From positions 57,218 through 121,217 of the forward strand of contig NZ_STGF01000022.1 in NCBI RefSeq assembly GCF_005222705.1: a stretch of DNA of 64,000 nt, in the 5' to 3' direction. Position 1 is the stretch's first letter. Each line of letters starts with the position of its first letter. The DNA is from Paenibacillus sp. SY21-1 (GTDB lineage Bacteria; Bacillota; Bacilli; Paenibacillales; Paenibacillaceae). The translations under genes and the position numbers were made by a program. Below are positions 43,238-52,403 of the stretch, one piece after another. The notes under the pieces are model-generated. The model was not told the DNA's origin. It was given only the letters and a program-made list of their open reading frames with translations, and did not search any database.

Positions 43238-45310
43238 TTAACGAATCAGCGGCGTCAGTTCTCCGCGATAGAGCAGCTTCAGCTTGTGCAGCGCTCTTGT
43301 GCAGCCTACATACAATAGCTTGGCATCCAGCTCGGAATAAGCCTCCAGGCCGGCATCGGCGACGAGCACCGCATCAAATTCCAGCCCTTTGGACAAATAG
43401 ACCGGGACGACCGACAGGCCGCCGCCGTAAGCGGGCTGCTTGCTTTGCACGAGCGAAGCCTCTAAACCGCCTGCAGTCAGGTGGTTGTAAATCCATTCGC
43501 ATTCGCGCTCGGTCCGTCCAATGACAGCGATCGTCTCGAAAGCTCCCGCCGCTTGCCAAGCTTGGACGTCCGCCGCAATCGCATCCAGGTGGGCGTTCTC
43601 ATCCACCTGCTCCAGCGCGACCTCGTCACCGCTGCGGAATACCGGCACGGCGTGCTTCACTTCTCCCTCCATGCCGCTCAGGATGCGGTTGGCAAATTCA
43701 ATAATTTCCGTCGTCGAGCGATAGCTGCGGTTGAGCTCATGATAGCCCGTTTGCTCTGTCTCGAACAGATCCGTAAGCTGCTGCCAGCTCTGCACCCCTG
43801 CATATGCATGGATGCCTTGCTGCAAATCTCCCAGCACAGTCATGGATACGGAGCGTTGGCATTTGCCCAGCACGACAAGCTGCAGGGGTGAATAATCCTG
43901 CGCCTCGTCAATGACGATATGATCGAACGGCGCCTTAGGCAAGCCGTACAGCTCCAATTGGATGTATGCGAGCGGCGCCAAATCCTCGGACGCGGCCTCG
44001 CCTTGCTTCAATCTGGCGGCAGTCGCCGACGCGATCGCCTTTGGAATCGCGCTTGACGCCTGCTTGCCGGAAAATAAAGAAGCGTACAGTCCCAATGCAG
44101 TATACGAAGGAATTTTTTTGGTGAAGCTGTTGAATCTGGACAGCGCCTTGGCCCTCACCTTTTTGTCGGCAATGCCCCTCAGCTTCATCTCCGATTCAAA
44201 CCAGCGGCGGATACGGCTCACGAGCCGGTCCCGCTTCTTCATAAGCGTTTCCTCGCCATAATCCGTTGCATACCATTCCGACATCTGGCCCGGCTTTAGG
44301 ACGAGTCCATCGATAGGCTCAAAAGGCTGAGTTGGCACAATCGCACGCTCAAACTCGGCCATTCGCTCATCCAGCAGCGCTTTAAAGGCCAAGCTTCCCT
44401 TGAATGTGCCCGGCGCTTGCTCAAGGTCCGCCAGCGATCGCCGCTCCTCGAACCAATGCTGCAGCGTCTGCGCCGGATCGCTTAGCTTAACGCTTCGCTC
44501 CAGCAGGTCTACCGTCCAATCGCCGAAGGTCGTCTGTTGTATATCACCGACGCCCAGCTCAGGCAAGACGCCTGAAATATAATCGAGGAACATCCGGTTC
44601 GGTGCAAAGATAATCATCCGCTCCGCCCTCATCCTGTCCGCATACTGATACAGCAAAAAAGCGAGCCGGTGCAGCGCCACCGTCGTTTTTCCCGATCCGG
44701 CAACCCCTTGTATAAACAACGCCTTGCTGCGGTCCGCGCGAATAATTCGGTCCTGCTCCTCCTGTATCGTCGATACGATATCCCGCAGCTTGTTGTCCTT
44801 GTTCTCGCCAAGCCGGTACAGAAGAAATTCGTCAGTGACCGCCTCGCCCTCCTGACCGCGCACATAGCTGTCGACCAGCCTTTGAAGCTCTCCCTGACGA
44901 ATCATAAAATTTCGTTTTAAATGCACATAGCCGTTTACTTCCCCGTCCGGCGATTCGTAAGCAACCGGAGCATCGCCGCCGGTAAAGGAATAGAATACGC
45001 TGGCTGCGGGCGCGCGCCAATCGATGACAAGCAATTCATTCGAGCCCCGCCTCGCTACGCCCGCCTTGCCGATATATAGCTCTTTGGAACGTTCGCCCGG
45101 CAGCTCCTGGAAATCGATGCGGCCGAAATAAGGCTCCTTGCGTGAAATTTCAAGCCGCAAACGACGCTCCTCTTGCTGCAAATCGAGCATTTGCTCGGTA
45201 AAATCGTCGCCCTTGTAGCGCGGACCAATGTCAGCAAGCTGTAAAACGATATCGCGCAGAGCCTCCTGCAGCCGCTGCTGCTCCTCTTGATAGGCACTTT
45301 GAACCGTCAA
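43238..45310 (-). CDS. helD: HelD-type RNA polymerase-recycling ATPase
   Basis: A 690-residue UvrD/Rep-like superfamily 1 ATPase of the HelD group that removes stalled RNA polymerase from DNA. An N-terminal coiled-coil arm (about 1-65: AYQEEQQRLQEALRD, then LDLQQEERRLRLEIS) inserts in the polymerase channel. Walker A GVAGSGKTT is at 202-210, Walker B IVIDEAQDYSPLQ near 480, and motif VI VGCTRALHKL is near the end. It is shorter than the 774-residue Bacillus subtilis protein. TTG start with AGGAGG 8 bases upstream. Related monocistronic genes in Bacillales are constitutively expressed. Confidence 0.92.
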   Translation of the reverse strand: MTVQSAYQEEQQRLQEALRDIVLQLADIGPRYKGDDFTEQMLDLQQEERRLRLEISRKEPYFGRIDFQELPGERSKELYIGKAGVARRGSNELLVIDWRAPAASVFYSFTGGDAPVAYESPDGEVNGYVHLKRNFMIRQGELQRLVDSYVRGQEGEAVTDEFLLYRLGENKDNKLRDIVSTIQEEQDRIIRADRSKALFIQGVAGSGKTTVALHRLAFLLYQYADRMRAERMIIFAPNRMFLDYISGVLPELGVGDIQQTTFGDWTVDLLERSVKLSDPAQTLQHWFEERRSLADLEQAPGTFKGSLAFKALLDERMAEFERAIVPTQPFEPIDGLVLKPGQMSEWYATDYGEETLMKKRDRLVSRIRRWFESEMKLRGIADKKVRAKALSRFNSFTKKIPSYTALGLYASLFSGKQASSAIPKAIASATAARLKQGEAASEDLAPLAYIQLELYGLPKAPFDHIVIDEAQDYSPLQLVVLGKCQRSVSMTVLGDLQQGIHAYAGVQSWQQLTDLFETEQTGYHELNRSYRSTTEIIEFANRILSGMEGEVKHAVPVFRSGDEVALEQVDENAHLDAIAADVQAWQAAGAFETIAVIGRTERECEWIYNHLTAGGLEASLVQSKQPAYGGGLSVVPVYLSKGLEFDAVLVADAGLEAYSELDAKLLYVGCTRALHKLKLLYRGELTPLIR

Positions 45311-45650
45311 GTCAGTTACCTCCTAAAAGTAAGTAGTATTTCAGCCTTCACCCTATCAGCCCTGCCAGAAGCAGATGAAAAGAGCAGCATCGCCCCGCTC
45401 CGCCTGGAAGCGTGGCCTGCTGCTTGAAACGAAAGATAGGCAAGCGTAAGCCTTTCGCTTATACTTGCCGCTATATTTCCACGCTTGAGAGCGTAAACGC
45501 CGTCTTCCTGGCGGCATTCTCCGTTCATGCGCCGATGAAGCGCGATTTATGGCCAACAGGTAAAATAGGAAATTAACTATAGCATATTACCAGTTGCAGA
45601 GCAATCATTCGAATTGTTCCACTCCGCTCACGCCGCCTTTTCCACCTCCG
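45311..45650. other. Intergenic region between helD and the DUF1294 gene
   Basis: Only short frames without ribosome sites occur. A weak hairpin GCAAGCGTAAGC with GCTTATACTTGC (45440-45451 and 45457-45468, 2-base internal loop) is visible. The helD promoter should be in the first 150 bases. I see nothing else. Confidence 0.45.
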
Positions 45651-45977
45651 TTATTGAGCCGTACCCGAGGCGATCAGCCAAACGACGAACAACAGCAATA
45701 GCAGGTTGAGGCTTAGCAGAAACGGAACGCCTACCGTAAAGGAGCGGTGCTTCGTTTTATGACGCCACACCTTCATGCCGAGCAGCGTTCCTGCCGCTCC
45801 ACCGATTGCGCTTATCAAAAACAGTCTTTGCTCCGGAATGCGGCGGCGCTTCCCCGAGGCTCTGGCGCGACGCTTGTCTATGCCCATCGCGGCAAACGCG
45901 ATGGCATTGATTGCCGCCATATAGATAAATACGATTAAAAATGCCGTTTGCACCTTCGGCTCCTCCTCTCCAAACAT
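45651..45977 (-). CDS. DUF1294-family membrane protein
   Basis: A 108-residue protein with two or three membrane segments and a basic loop. The family marks are AMGIDKRRARASGKRRRIPE and LFLISAIGGAAGTLLGMKVWRHKTKH. The mix of basic residues and the RHKTKH motif suggests interaction with nucleic acid or phosphate headgroups, but no function is known. ATG 45977 follows GGAGG at 6 bases. It follows hrpB at a distance of 51 bases on the same strand. Confidence 0.88.
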   Translation of the reverse strand: MFGEEEPKVQTAFLIVFIYMAAINAIAFAAMGIDKRRARASGKRRRIPEQRLFLISAIGGAAGTLLGMKVWRHKTKHRSFTVGVPFLLSLNLLLLLFVVWLIASGTAQ

Positions 45978-46028
45978 GCCGTTCCCTCCGCCATCTGCGG
46001 GGATGGCTGACTCGGCCGATTGTCCCGC

Positions 46029-48578
46029 TTAGCGCGGCGGCCGCGGCTTGGCGCGATTGGTAGCGACAGCCTCATACGGATCATCCGGCCAGTAATGCTT
46101 CGGGTATCTGCCCTTCAAATCCTTTTTCACTTCAAAATAGGCATGCTCCCAGAAGCTTTGCAAATCGCTGGTCACCTGCACCGGTCTTTGGGAAGGGGAC
46201 AGCAGATGCAGCGTGACAGGCAGCTTGCCGCGCGCAAGCCTCGGCGTTTCCCGCAATCCAAACAGCTCTTGCAGCCGTACTGCCAGCACCGGCGCGGCGG
46301 GATTGCTGTAATCGACCGGAATGCGGGAACCGCTAGGCACAACAATATGGGTCGGCACCTGCTCGTCAAGCTCTTTCCGCTGCCGATACGTCAGCAGGCT
46401 TTCCAGCAGCGAGACTATTTGCAGCTTCTGCAGTCCGGCACGGCTGCGAATGCCGTACAGATGCGGCAGCAGCCATTCCTCCGCCGCTGCAAGCAGCCCT
46501 TCATCGCTGGCATCCGGCCAGTCGCCGCTGCTAAGCGACATAAGCGCCATCCGCGCCTTTAGCTGCGCGGCTTGCCTCGACATCGGCAGCAGCGCGAATC
46601 CCTCGCGCCGAATGACGGACAGCAGCAGCGAGGCGGCAGCCTCCTCGTTTACGCTTTGGCTCGGCGTTTCCTTCAGCACAATTGCGCCAAGCCGCACGCG
46701 CGCTCTGGCGCGAATCGCCTGCGCCGACTCCTCCCATTCCAGCGTTTCCTCGCTCGTTACGTAGTCGCTTAAATAACGCTCTATTTCATCAGGCTCCAGC
46801 TCGGCAGCGAGCCGGATGCGACTTTCTGCGCCCGTGTCGTCCAGCTCGCAGGCGACCAAAAACGCCGAGCGCGACAGCGGCTGCGCCTCGGCAAGCGCCG
46901 CCCCCCGTCCCCCTGACAGCAAGTACCTGCCATCCTCCCTTCGCCGTGCAATACGGTCCGGGTAAGCAATGGCAAGCAGGACGCCCAGAGACGGCAAGCG
47001 GCCGGCAACCGCCTGCAGCGGATTAGCGCCAGCTCCCGCTTCGTCTTGACGCTGCCCAGCTTCATTCGGCATCTCCTGAGGCAACGGTAAGGTTCGCTCC
47101 CACTGCCGCGCCTGCGCAAGCAAGCGGCTCGCTGCGCCGGCTTGCGGATGCCCGCTTCGTCCGCTGCCAAGCTGCCTGATAAGATCCAATCTTAGCTGCA
47201 CATCCACATTGCGCTCCTGTGCAAGCAGATCCCGTTCGCTAAGCAGCGCGGCCAGCTCGCACGCTGCGCGCGCCGCTCCCAGGCGAGCGCCGCTCACAAG
47301 CATGGCGCCCAAACGGGGATGAGCGCCAAGCTTGGCAAGCTGCCTGCCCAGAGCTGTCGGCTTGCCCGCGCCGTCAAGCGCTTGCAGCTGCTGCAGCAGG
47401 GCAACTGCCTGCTCCCACGCGGCTGCCGGCGGATACGTTAGCCAATCCAGCTCCTGCGGATCGGCAATGCCCCAAACCGCCAGCTCAAGCGCCAGCGGCG
47501 CCAAATCCGCATCCAGCAATTCGGGCGCGCTTTGCTCAGGCAAGTACGGCTGCTCTTGCTCTGTCCACAGCCTGTAGCAATGTCCGGGCGCAAGTCTGCC
47601 CGCTCTCCCTCTTCGCTGGTCCGCTGACGCCTGAGAAACCGGAATCGTATCCAGCCGCGTCATTCCGGTGCGCGGCGAGAAACGCGGAACACGCATGAGT
47701 CCGCTGTCCACCACGACCGTGACGTCTTCAACGGTCAAGCTCGACTCGGCTATCGACGTCGCCAGCACGACCTTGCGCGTGTTCGGCGCGGATTTAGCGA
47801 TAGCGGCATCCTGCCTATCCAGCGGCAGGCTGCCATGAAGCTGTTCGACCCGCGTCGAGGAGGGCAAACCCGACGCTGCCAGCCATCCGGCCGTCTTGCG
47901 AATTTCCGCAGCGCCAGGCAGAAATACGAGCACATCCCCCTCATGCTGCCGAAGCGCTTGGACGATCGTTTGGCCGATTGCCTGCTCCAGCGGAGCCGTG
48001 CTCCGGCGAGCGGCGTAATGCGTGGCGACCGGATAAGCGATTCCTTCGCTGCGAATGACCGGCGCGCCTCCAAGCAGCGCGGCAAGCGGTTCCGCCGCAA
48101 GCGTCGCCGACATTACGACTAGCCGAAGCTCCTCGCGAAGCAGCGCCTGCGACTGCAGGCTGAGCGCAAGCCCCAGATCGCCATGCAAATGGCGCTCGTG
48201 GAACTCGTCAAAAATAACCGCTCCCACGCGCTCCAGCGCCTGATCCGCCTGCAGCATGCGCGTAAGCACGCCTTCCGTAACAACTTCTATTCGTGTCGCC
48301 TCGCTTACCTTCGTATCCAGCCGTACCCGGTAGCCGACCGTATGGCCGACCTGCTCGCCGAGCGAAGCCGCCATAAAATGCGCGGCTGAACGTGCGGCAA
48401 GCCTGCGCGGCTCCAGCATGACGATCTTTTTTCCAGCCAGCCAGGGCTCTTCGAGCAGCGCCAGCGGCACCCGGGTCGTTTTGCCGGCGCCGGGCTGGGC
48501 CACGAGCACGGCATTAACGCCGTTGCGCAGCGCCTCCCTAAGCCGGGGCAGAATCTCATCTATCGGCAATGGCTTCAA
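46029..48578 (-). CDS. hrpB: ATP-dependent RNA helicase HrpB
   Basis: An 849-residue DEAH/DExH helicase of the HrpB family. Motif I is QPGAGKTTRVPLALLE (about 24-39), the Walker B is DEFHERHLHGDLG, motif VI is QRRGRAGRLAPGHCYRLW. The helicase core covers about 1-450 and an HrpB-specific C-terminal domain extends to the end (SLLTYRQRKELDEQVPTHI). A linker with Gln/Ala/Gly-rich residues sits near 495-515. The role in Gram-positives is not settled; RNA processing or ribosome work is assumed. It is co-directional with the phosphodiester glycosidase gene 21 bases upstream. Confidence 0.93.
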   Translation of the reverse strand: MKPLPIDEILPRLREALRNGVNAVLVAQPGAGKTTRVPLALLEEPWLAGKKIVMLEPRRLAARSAAHFMAASLGEQVGHTVGYRVRLDTKVSEATRIEVVTEGVLTRMLQADQALERVGAVIFDEFHERHLHGDLGLALSLQSQALLREELRLVVMSATLAAEPLAALLGGAPVIRSEGIAYPVATHYAARRSTAPLEQAIGQTIVQALRQHEGDVLVFLPGAAEIRKTAGWLAASGLPSSTRVEQLHGSLPLDRQDAAIAKSAPNTRKVVLATSIAESSLTVEDVTVVVDSGLMRVPRFSPRTGMTRLDTIPVSQASADQRRGRAGRLAPGHCYRLWTEQEQPYLPEQSAPELLDADLAPLALELAVWGIADPQELDWLTYPPAAAWEQAVALLQQLQALDGAGKPTALGRQLAKLGAHPRLGAMLVSGARLGAARAACELAALLSERDLLAQERNVDVQLRLDLIRQLGSGRSGHPQAGAASRLLAQARQWERTLPLPQEMPNEAGQRQDEAGAGANPLQAVAGRLPSLGVLLAIAYPDRIARRREDGRYLLSGGRGAALAEAQPLSRSAFLVACELDDTGAESRIRLAAELEPDEIERYLSDYVTSEETLEWEESAQAIRARARVRLGAIVLKETPSQSVNEEAAASLLLSVIRREGFALLPMSRQAAQLKARMALMSLSSGDWPDASDEGLLAAAEEWLLPHLYGIRSRAGLQKLQIVSLLESLLTYRQRKELDEQVPTHIVVPSGSRIPVDYSNPAAPVLAVRLQELFGLRETPRLARGKLPVTLHLLSPSQRPVQVTSDLQSFWEHAYFEVKKDLKGRYPKHYWPDDPYEAVATNRAKPRPPR

Positions 48579-48599
48579 GCCATCCTCCTCCTTCGCCCG

Positions 48600-49403
48600 T
48601 TATTTGACTATTCTCATCATCTGCACGACCGGCCGGTTATCTCCCGGCAGCGCCGCTTCCTTGCTTAGCAGTTGCGATGAGCCGTCCCCATCCAGAAAAA
48701 TGCCGTCTACGAGCTTGTCCGACCCTATCGTTTCAATAATGGCTTCCCGAAACGCCGCGAGCGTGCCCTTTGTTTCGCTGACGATCAGATACAGAGCTCC
48801 CCGGCTGTCATAGACAGCGGCAGACCGAAGCCGGTCGTCCAAAGGAAATGGCGCATGCTCGGCGGCGATCTGCTCCTGCCAGCGGCTATCGTCGCCAAGC
48901 GTCATGCTGATGCCTCCTTGCGCCCAAAATCGGGTCCTGTCTTTTACTTTTAACTGGGACGCTTGACCTGCGATTTGAACGCTAAGCGAATCGGAGGCGC
49001 CGTCCCATACAAGCGTACCGCGGTCATATTTCACATTTTCGCCGCCCGAGCCGTATTCGCCTACCCCCTTGTTAACGGAAAAGCCGTCCACCACAGCGAT
49101 GCTGAGCAGCTGCTCGCCAAAGAAAAAGCCGCCGTTGATGCCTGTTTTCCCGGCTGAGGCCACATTGCTCTGAATGGCTTCAAGCGTTACGAACGCAGGC
49201 TTCGTCTGCAGCGCATGAAGCTTCATCCCGTTGCTGGACGTCGCGCTCAGGTACCGGTAGTGCAGCGTCTGCTCAGGCCCTGCTTCCCGTCCCGCGTCGC
49301 GGTTTCCAATCGTTGCAAGCATGACATAAAAAATAAAACCGAATACGAGCATAACGCCAAGCAGCACGCCGCTTACGATCCATGCTCTTTTTTTGCCGCT
49401 CAT
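48600..49403 (-). CDS. Phosphodiester glycosidase family (NAGPA/DUF2233) exported protein
   Basis: A 267-residue membrane-anchored protein: a cytoplasmic KKR start, a signal-anchor helix (about 8-33), then an external domain of the phosphodiester glycosidase (NAGPA, DUF2233) family. Signatures are GINGGFFFGEQLLSIAVVDG and VDGIFLDGDGSSQLLSKEA with the conserved DGDGS loop. Relatives cleave sugar-phosphodiester bonds on wall polymers or exopolysaccharide. The start at 49403 has AAGGAAG 5 bases upstream. It lies 21 bases before hrpB, so is probably in one transcript with it. Confidence 0.88.
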   Translation of the reverse strand: MSGKKRAWIVSGVLLGVMLVFGFIFYVMLATIGNRDAGREAGPEQTLHYRYLSATSSNGMKLHALQTKPAFVTLEAIQSNVASAGKTGINGGFFFGEQLLSIAVVDGFSVNKGVGEYGSGGENVKYDRGTLVWDGASDSLSVQIAGQASQLKVKDRTRFWAQGGISMTLGDDSRWQEQIAAEHAPFPLDDRLRSAAVYDSRGALYLIVSETKGTLAAFREAIIETIGSDKLVDGIFLDGDGSSQLLSKEAALPGDNRPVVQMMRIVK

Positions 49404-49447
49404 TGCGACTTCCTTGTCCTCGGTCAAAACCCGCTCGCCCTCCCTCT

Positions 49448-50428
49448 TTATTTAAACCAGCCTTTTATTCGAAACCATGCATACATGCTGACTCCGATGA
49501 CCAGCATGACCAGAATAATGGTCAAGTAGCCCCATTGCCATTCCAGCTCCGGCATATTGACGAAATTCATGCCGTAAATGCCGGCAAGAAACGTTAACGG
49601 CATGAAGATCGTCGTAATAACCGTCAGCGTTTTCATAATCGTATTCATCCGGTTTGACGTATAAGAAATATAGCTGTCGCGCAAGTCGGCGGTCATTTCC
49701 CGATTCGCGTCCATCATCTCGGAAAGCTTCAGCAAATGATCGTAAATGTCATGATAAAAGGCCAAATAAGGCTTGATGGCCGGTATTCGGTCCGAATTGA
49801 CGAGCCGGTACAGCAAATCCCGCATGGGCACGATCGTTTTGCGCAGCCGCAAAAGCCTGGCCCGAATGCTGAATATCGCGTGCATGACCTGCTCGCTTGG
49901 ACTGTCGCCGCTGCTGATTTCAATATCAAGCAATTGATCCTCAAGGGCATACATCGCCGGAAAGTACTGGTCAACCAGATTATCCATAACCAAATAGGCC
50001 GCAAACAGCTGGCCTTCGTCGCCGATTTTGCTGCTTTGCTGCAGCTTCAGCCTTGCCTGCTCAAGCTCCGGTGACGGCTCATAATGAAACGTGACAAGAA
50101 AGCGGGAGCCAATGAACATATTCACTTCGTTGACCTTCAGATTGTGCTGCTCAATTTCATGCAGAACGAGAAAATGAACGTCATCGTAGTGGTCCAGCTT
50201 AGGCCGCTGGAGCAAATGGTAGCAGTCCTCGATCGCGAGCGGATGGAAATGAAAAAAAGTTTCCAGCAGCCTGCACTCCTCTTCGCTTGGAGCGCAGAAA
50301 TCGATCCAGTACCATGCCAGATCGGCTTGCTTTAAGTGTTCGATGTCAAGGTCCGTCTTCCACTGCTTGTCCTTTGTATACCCGATAATATGTAGAATCG
50401 TTACCCCTCCCTTGTACGACTTATTCAT
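49448..50428 (-). CDS. corA: CorA-type magnesium/cobalt transporter
   Basis: A CorA channel: a soluble alpha/beta N-terminal funnel (about 1-250: WYWIDFCAPSEEECRLLETFF, IAIEDCYHLLQRPKLDHYDD), a long stalk helix, and two C-terminal membrane helices joined by the YGMNF selectivity loop, ending KGWFK. Imports Mg2+ (and Co2+) at the inner membrane as a pentamer. The ATG at 50428 is the nearest ordinary start but has no ribosome site; GGGAGGGG sits 10 codons further in, 8 bases before an ATT at 50398. Translation may therefore begin at that ATT, giving 316 residues, the usual family length. Confidence 0.9.
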   Translation of the reverse strand: MNKSYKGGVTILHIIGYTKDKQWKTDLDIEHLKQADLAWYWIDFCAPSEEECRLLETFFHFHPLAIEDCYHLLQRPKLDHYDDVHFLVLHEIEQHNLKVNEVNMFIGSRFLVTFHYEPSPELEQARLKLQQSSKIGDEGQLFAAYLVMDNLVDQYFPAMYALEDQLLDIEISSGDSPSEQVMHAIFSIRARLLRLRKTIVPMRDLLYRLVNSDRIPAIKPYLAFYHDIYDHLLKLSEMMDANREMTADLRDSYISYTSNRMNTIMKTLTVITTIFMPLTFLAGIYGMNFVNMPELEWQWGYLTIILVMLVIGVSMYAWFRIKGWFK

Positions 50429-50516
50429 TGTACACAAGGCTGGCAAGCAGCGCTATCCCTCTCGTCTCTGCGCACTTCACGCCAAGCATGGGGGACCGCA
50501 GCAGCCAGGCGGCAGT

Positions 50517-51227
50517 CTACTCCTCCTGCTGCGTTCGGGTTGCTTCCAGCACAGCGGCATAGACGGCTTCGCCGATGAGGCAGCCGATAGATGTGGCCGC
50601 GCCCGCATACTCGTGGCATACGCCCCACTCGGGCCGACCGCTGACGCCGATTACAATGGCATCGGTCGTCGTGCCGGTGGCTGGCAAGCCGCTGGCCCTC
50701 TCGACGATGCCAAGCTGCTGCAGGGCGGCAGTCTTCGCTTCCGTTGCCGTAATCACGGCATTGACCATCGCCGAGTGCGTAAGCTGACCGTCAATTAAAA
50801 CGACCGTATTAATGGTTCCCGGCGCGTACGCCGGGAACGCTGGACGCGGCATGCCGGCGCGTGCCGCATTGCGCGTTCCTGACGTTACGCAGCAAAGCAT
50901 ATTAAAACGGTCGCCCTCCGCCTCTTGAATCGAAGCGTGCGTCAGCTTCGCAGCCGTGATCAAGCCGATCGTACGGTTCGGATCGCAGCGCCACGCCTCG
51001 CATTGACTGATTATATCCTGGACAGGATGCTCGCACCGGTAGCTCAGAGGCACCTTCCAGTTTACGATCCGGTCGGCAAATGAAAACCCGCCCGGGTGCA
51101 CAGCGCTGCTTAAAGCAAGCAGCGGCTGGGGGAGCGCCGTTTCGATTCGGTCTTCCTTCAGCCGAATTCGCAGTTCCGGCCATAAGCCGGACTCGAATAG
51201 CTCCTTGCTGCGGAAGGGCTGGCTCAT
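50517..51227 (-). CDS. cbiZ: CbiZ adenosylcobinamide amidohydrolase
   Basis: A 236-residue CbiZ-family enzyme. In archaea and some bacteria CbiZ opens the amide linkage of adenosylcobinamide or pseudocobalamin so that the corrin can be re-used with a different lower ligand. Signatures are LTAAKLTHASIQEAEGDRFNMLCCVTSGTRNAARAG and PATGTTTDAIVIGVSG, from about residues 90 and 190. The last gene of the cobalamin operon; its start overlaps the cobD stop by 4 bases. Its presence with cobT, cobU, cobS and cbiB points to corrinoid remodelling. Confidence 0.92.
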   Translation of the reverse strand: MSQPFRSKELFESGLWPELRIRLKEDRIETALPQPLLALSSAVHPGGFSFADRIVNWKVPLSYRCEHPVQDIISQCEAWRCDPNRTIGLITAAKLTHASIQEAEGDRFNMLCCVTSGTRNAARAGMPRPAFPAYAPGTINTVVLIDGQLTHSAMVNAVITATEAKTAALQQLGIVERASGLPATGTTTDAIVIGVSGRPEWGVCHEYAGAATSIGCLIGEAVYAAVLEATRTQQEE

Positions 51228-52333
51228 CGTCCCGTTTCCCCCTCGTCGCGATGCATGCCTAATACGTGTTCCAAGGCGCCCAGCAGCCGCTCGTTTTGCT
51301 CGCGCAGCTTGACGGCGAACCGAACATAGGTGTGATCAAGTCCGGCGAACCGCGAAGCATCGCGAACAAGTATGCCGAGCTTGCCAAGCTCAAGCTGGAG
51401 CATGCTTGCGCTAAGCCGGCACGTGCATGGAAGACGTGCGAGCACATAATTGGTCACGCCGGGATAGACGGTAAAACCCAGCTGTTCAAGCCGTCCGGAA
51501 AGCCATGGCCGCTCCTCTTGCAGCCAAGCGATCGTCCGCTTGGCGTACTCTTCCTCCTCAAGCACGGCTTCTCCGATCAATTGGGAGAGCGAGTTGACGC
51601 TCCATGGCACTTGCAGCCTTCTGACCTTGCCGAGCGTCTGCGGCATTCCCACCATATAGCCGAGCCGGATGCCGGGAATCGCATAAAATTTCGTCATGGA
51701 CCGAATGACAAACAGCTTCTCATGACGAACCGCCTCCTGAACGAGGCTGTAGCTTTCCTCTTCCGCGACAAAGTCCATAAACGCTTCGTCGACGACGACT
51801 GTCGCTCCTCGCTCCAGCAACAGCCCGATAATCTCGGGCTCGACCAACTGGCCCGTAGGATTGTTAGGCGAGCCCAGCATAAATAATGCGCCTGCCTCGG
51901 CCAGCTCGACAAGCCTCTCCCGGTCGGCCTCCAGCTTAAAGCCGCCTGCTTCCTCCAATAAAAGCTCGGTGACGCTGCCGCCCGATTTGCTGACGGCATC
52001 TGCATACTCGGCAAAACACGGCACAGCGAGCACCGTCTGTTCGGGCGCTAGCGCCCGAACAATCAAGTCGATCAGCTCGGCTGCGCCGTTTCCGACTACG
52101 ATATTGCGTTCCTCAATGCCATGCCGGATCGCGAGCCTGCCTCGCAGGCCGCGAACGGCAGGGTCCGGGTACCGCTCGATATGCTCGGCGTAACCAAGCA
52201 GCGTCCGCCGTACAGCATTCGGTGCGCCAAATGGGTTCATATTGGAGCTGAAGTCGATAAATTGCTCGGCGGGCAGTCCAAACGCCTCCTCCGCCGTCCG
52301 TAAATCTCCTCCGTGTCCGTACCTTTCCAGCAT
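51224..52333 (-). CDS. cobD: L-threonine-O-3-phosphate decarboxylase CobD
   Basis: A 369-residue fold-type I PLP enzyme that makes (R)-1-amino-2-propanol phosphate, the linker of the nucleotide loop of cobalamin. The N-terminal YGHGGDL and FSSNMNPFG motifs are CobD hallmarks; the PLP lysine is in SMTKFYAIPGIRLGY, and the aspartate pair is in TVVVDEAFMDF. ATG 52333 follows AAGGGAGG by 10 bases; the open extension to 52375 has no site. Homologues of histidinol-phosphate aminotransferase, but the N-terminal motif and neighbours favour CobD. Confidence 0.92.
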   Translation of the reverse strand: MLERYGHGGDLRTAEEAFGLPAEQFIDFSSNMNPFGAPNAVRRTLLGYAEHIERYPDPAVRGLRGRLAIRHGIEERNIVVGNGAAELIDLIVRALAPEQTVLAVPCFAEYADAVSKSGGSVTELLLEEAGGFKLEADRERLVELAEAGALFMLGSPNNPTGQLVEPEIIGLLLERGATVVVDEAFMDFVAEEESYSLVQEAVRHEKLFVIRSMTKFYAIPGIRLGYMVGMPQTLGKVRRLQVPWSVNSLSQLIGEAVLEEEEYAKRTIAWLQEERPWLSGRLEQLGFTVYPGVTNYVLARLPCTCRLSASMLQLELGKLGILVRDASRFAGLDHTYVRFAVKLREQNERLLGALEHVLGMHRDEGETGR

Positions 52334-52403
52334 GCTAGTATAGCCTCCCTTTCTGTTCAAGCGGGCTTCATTCATCCCGTTTTTCGTTGTAGGCTTTGCC
52401 CGA

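Noticed and set aside
45316..45528. 70-codon minus-strand frame upstream of helD
   Set aside because: No ribosome site and composition typical of non-coding shadow frames.
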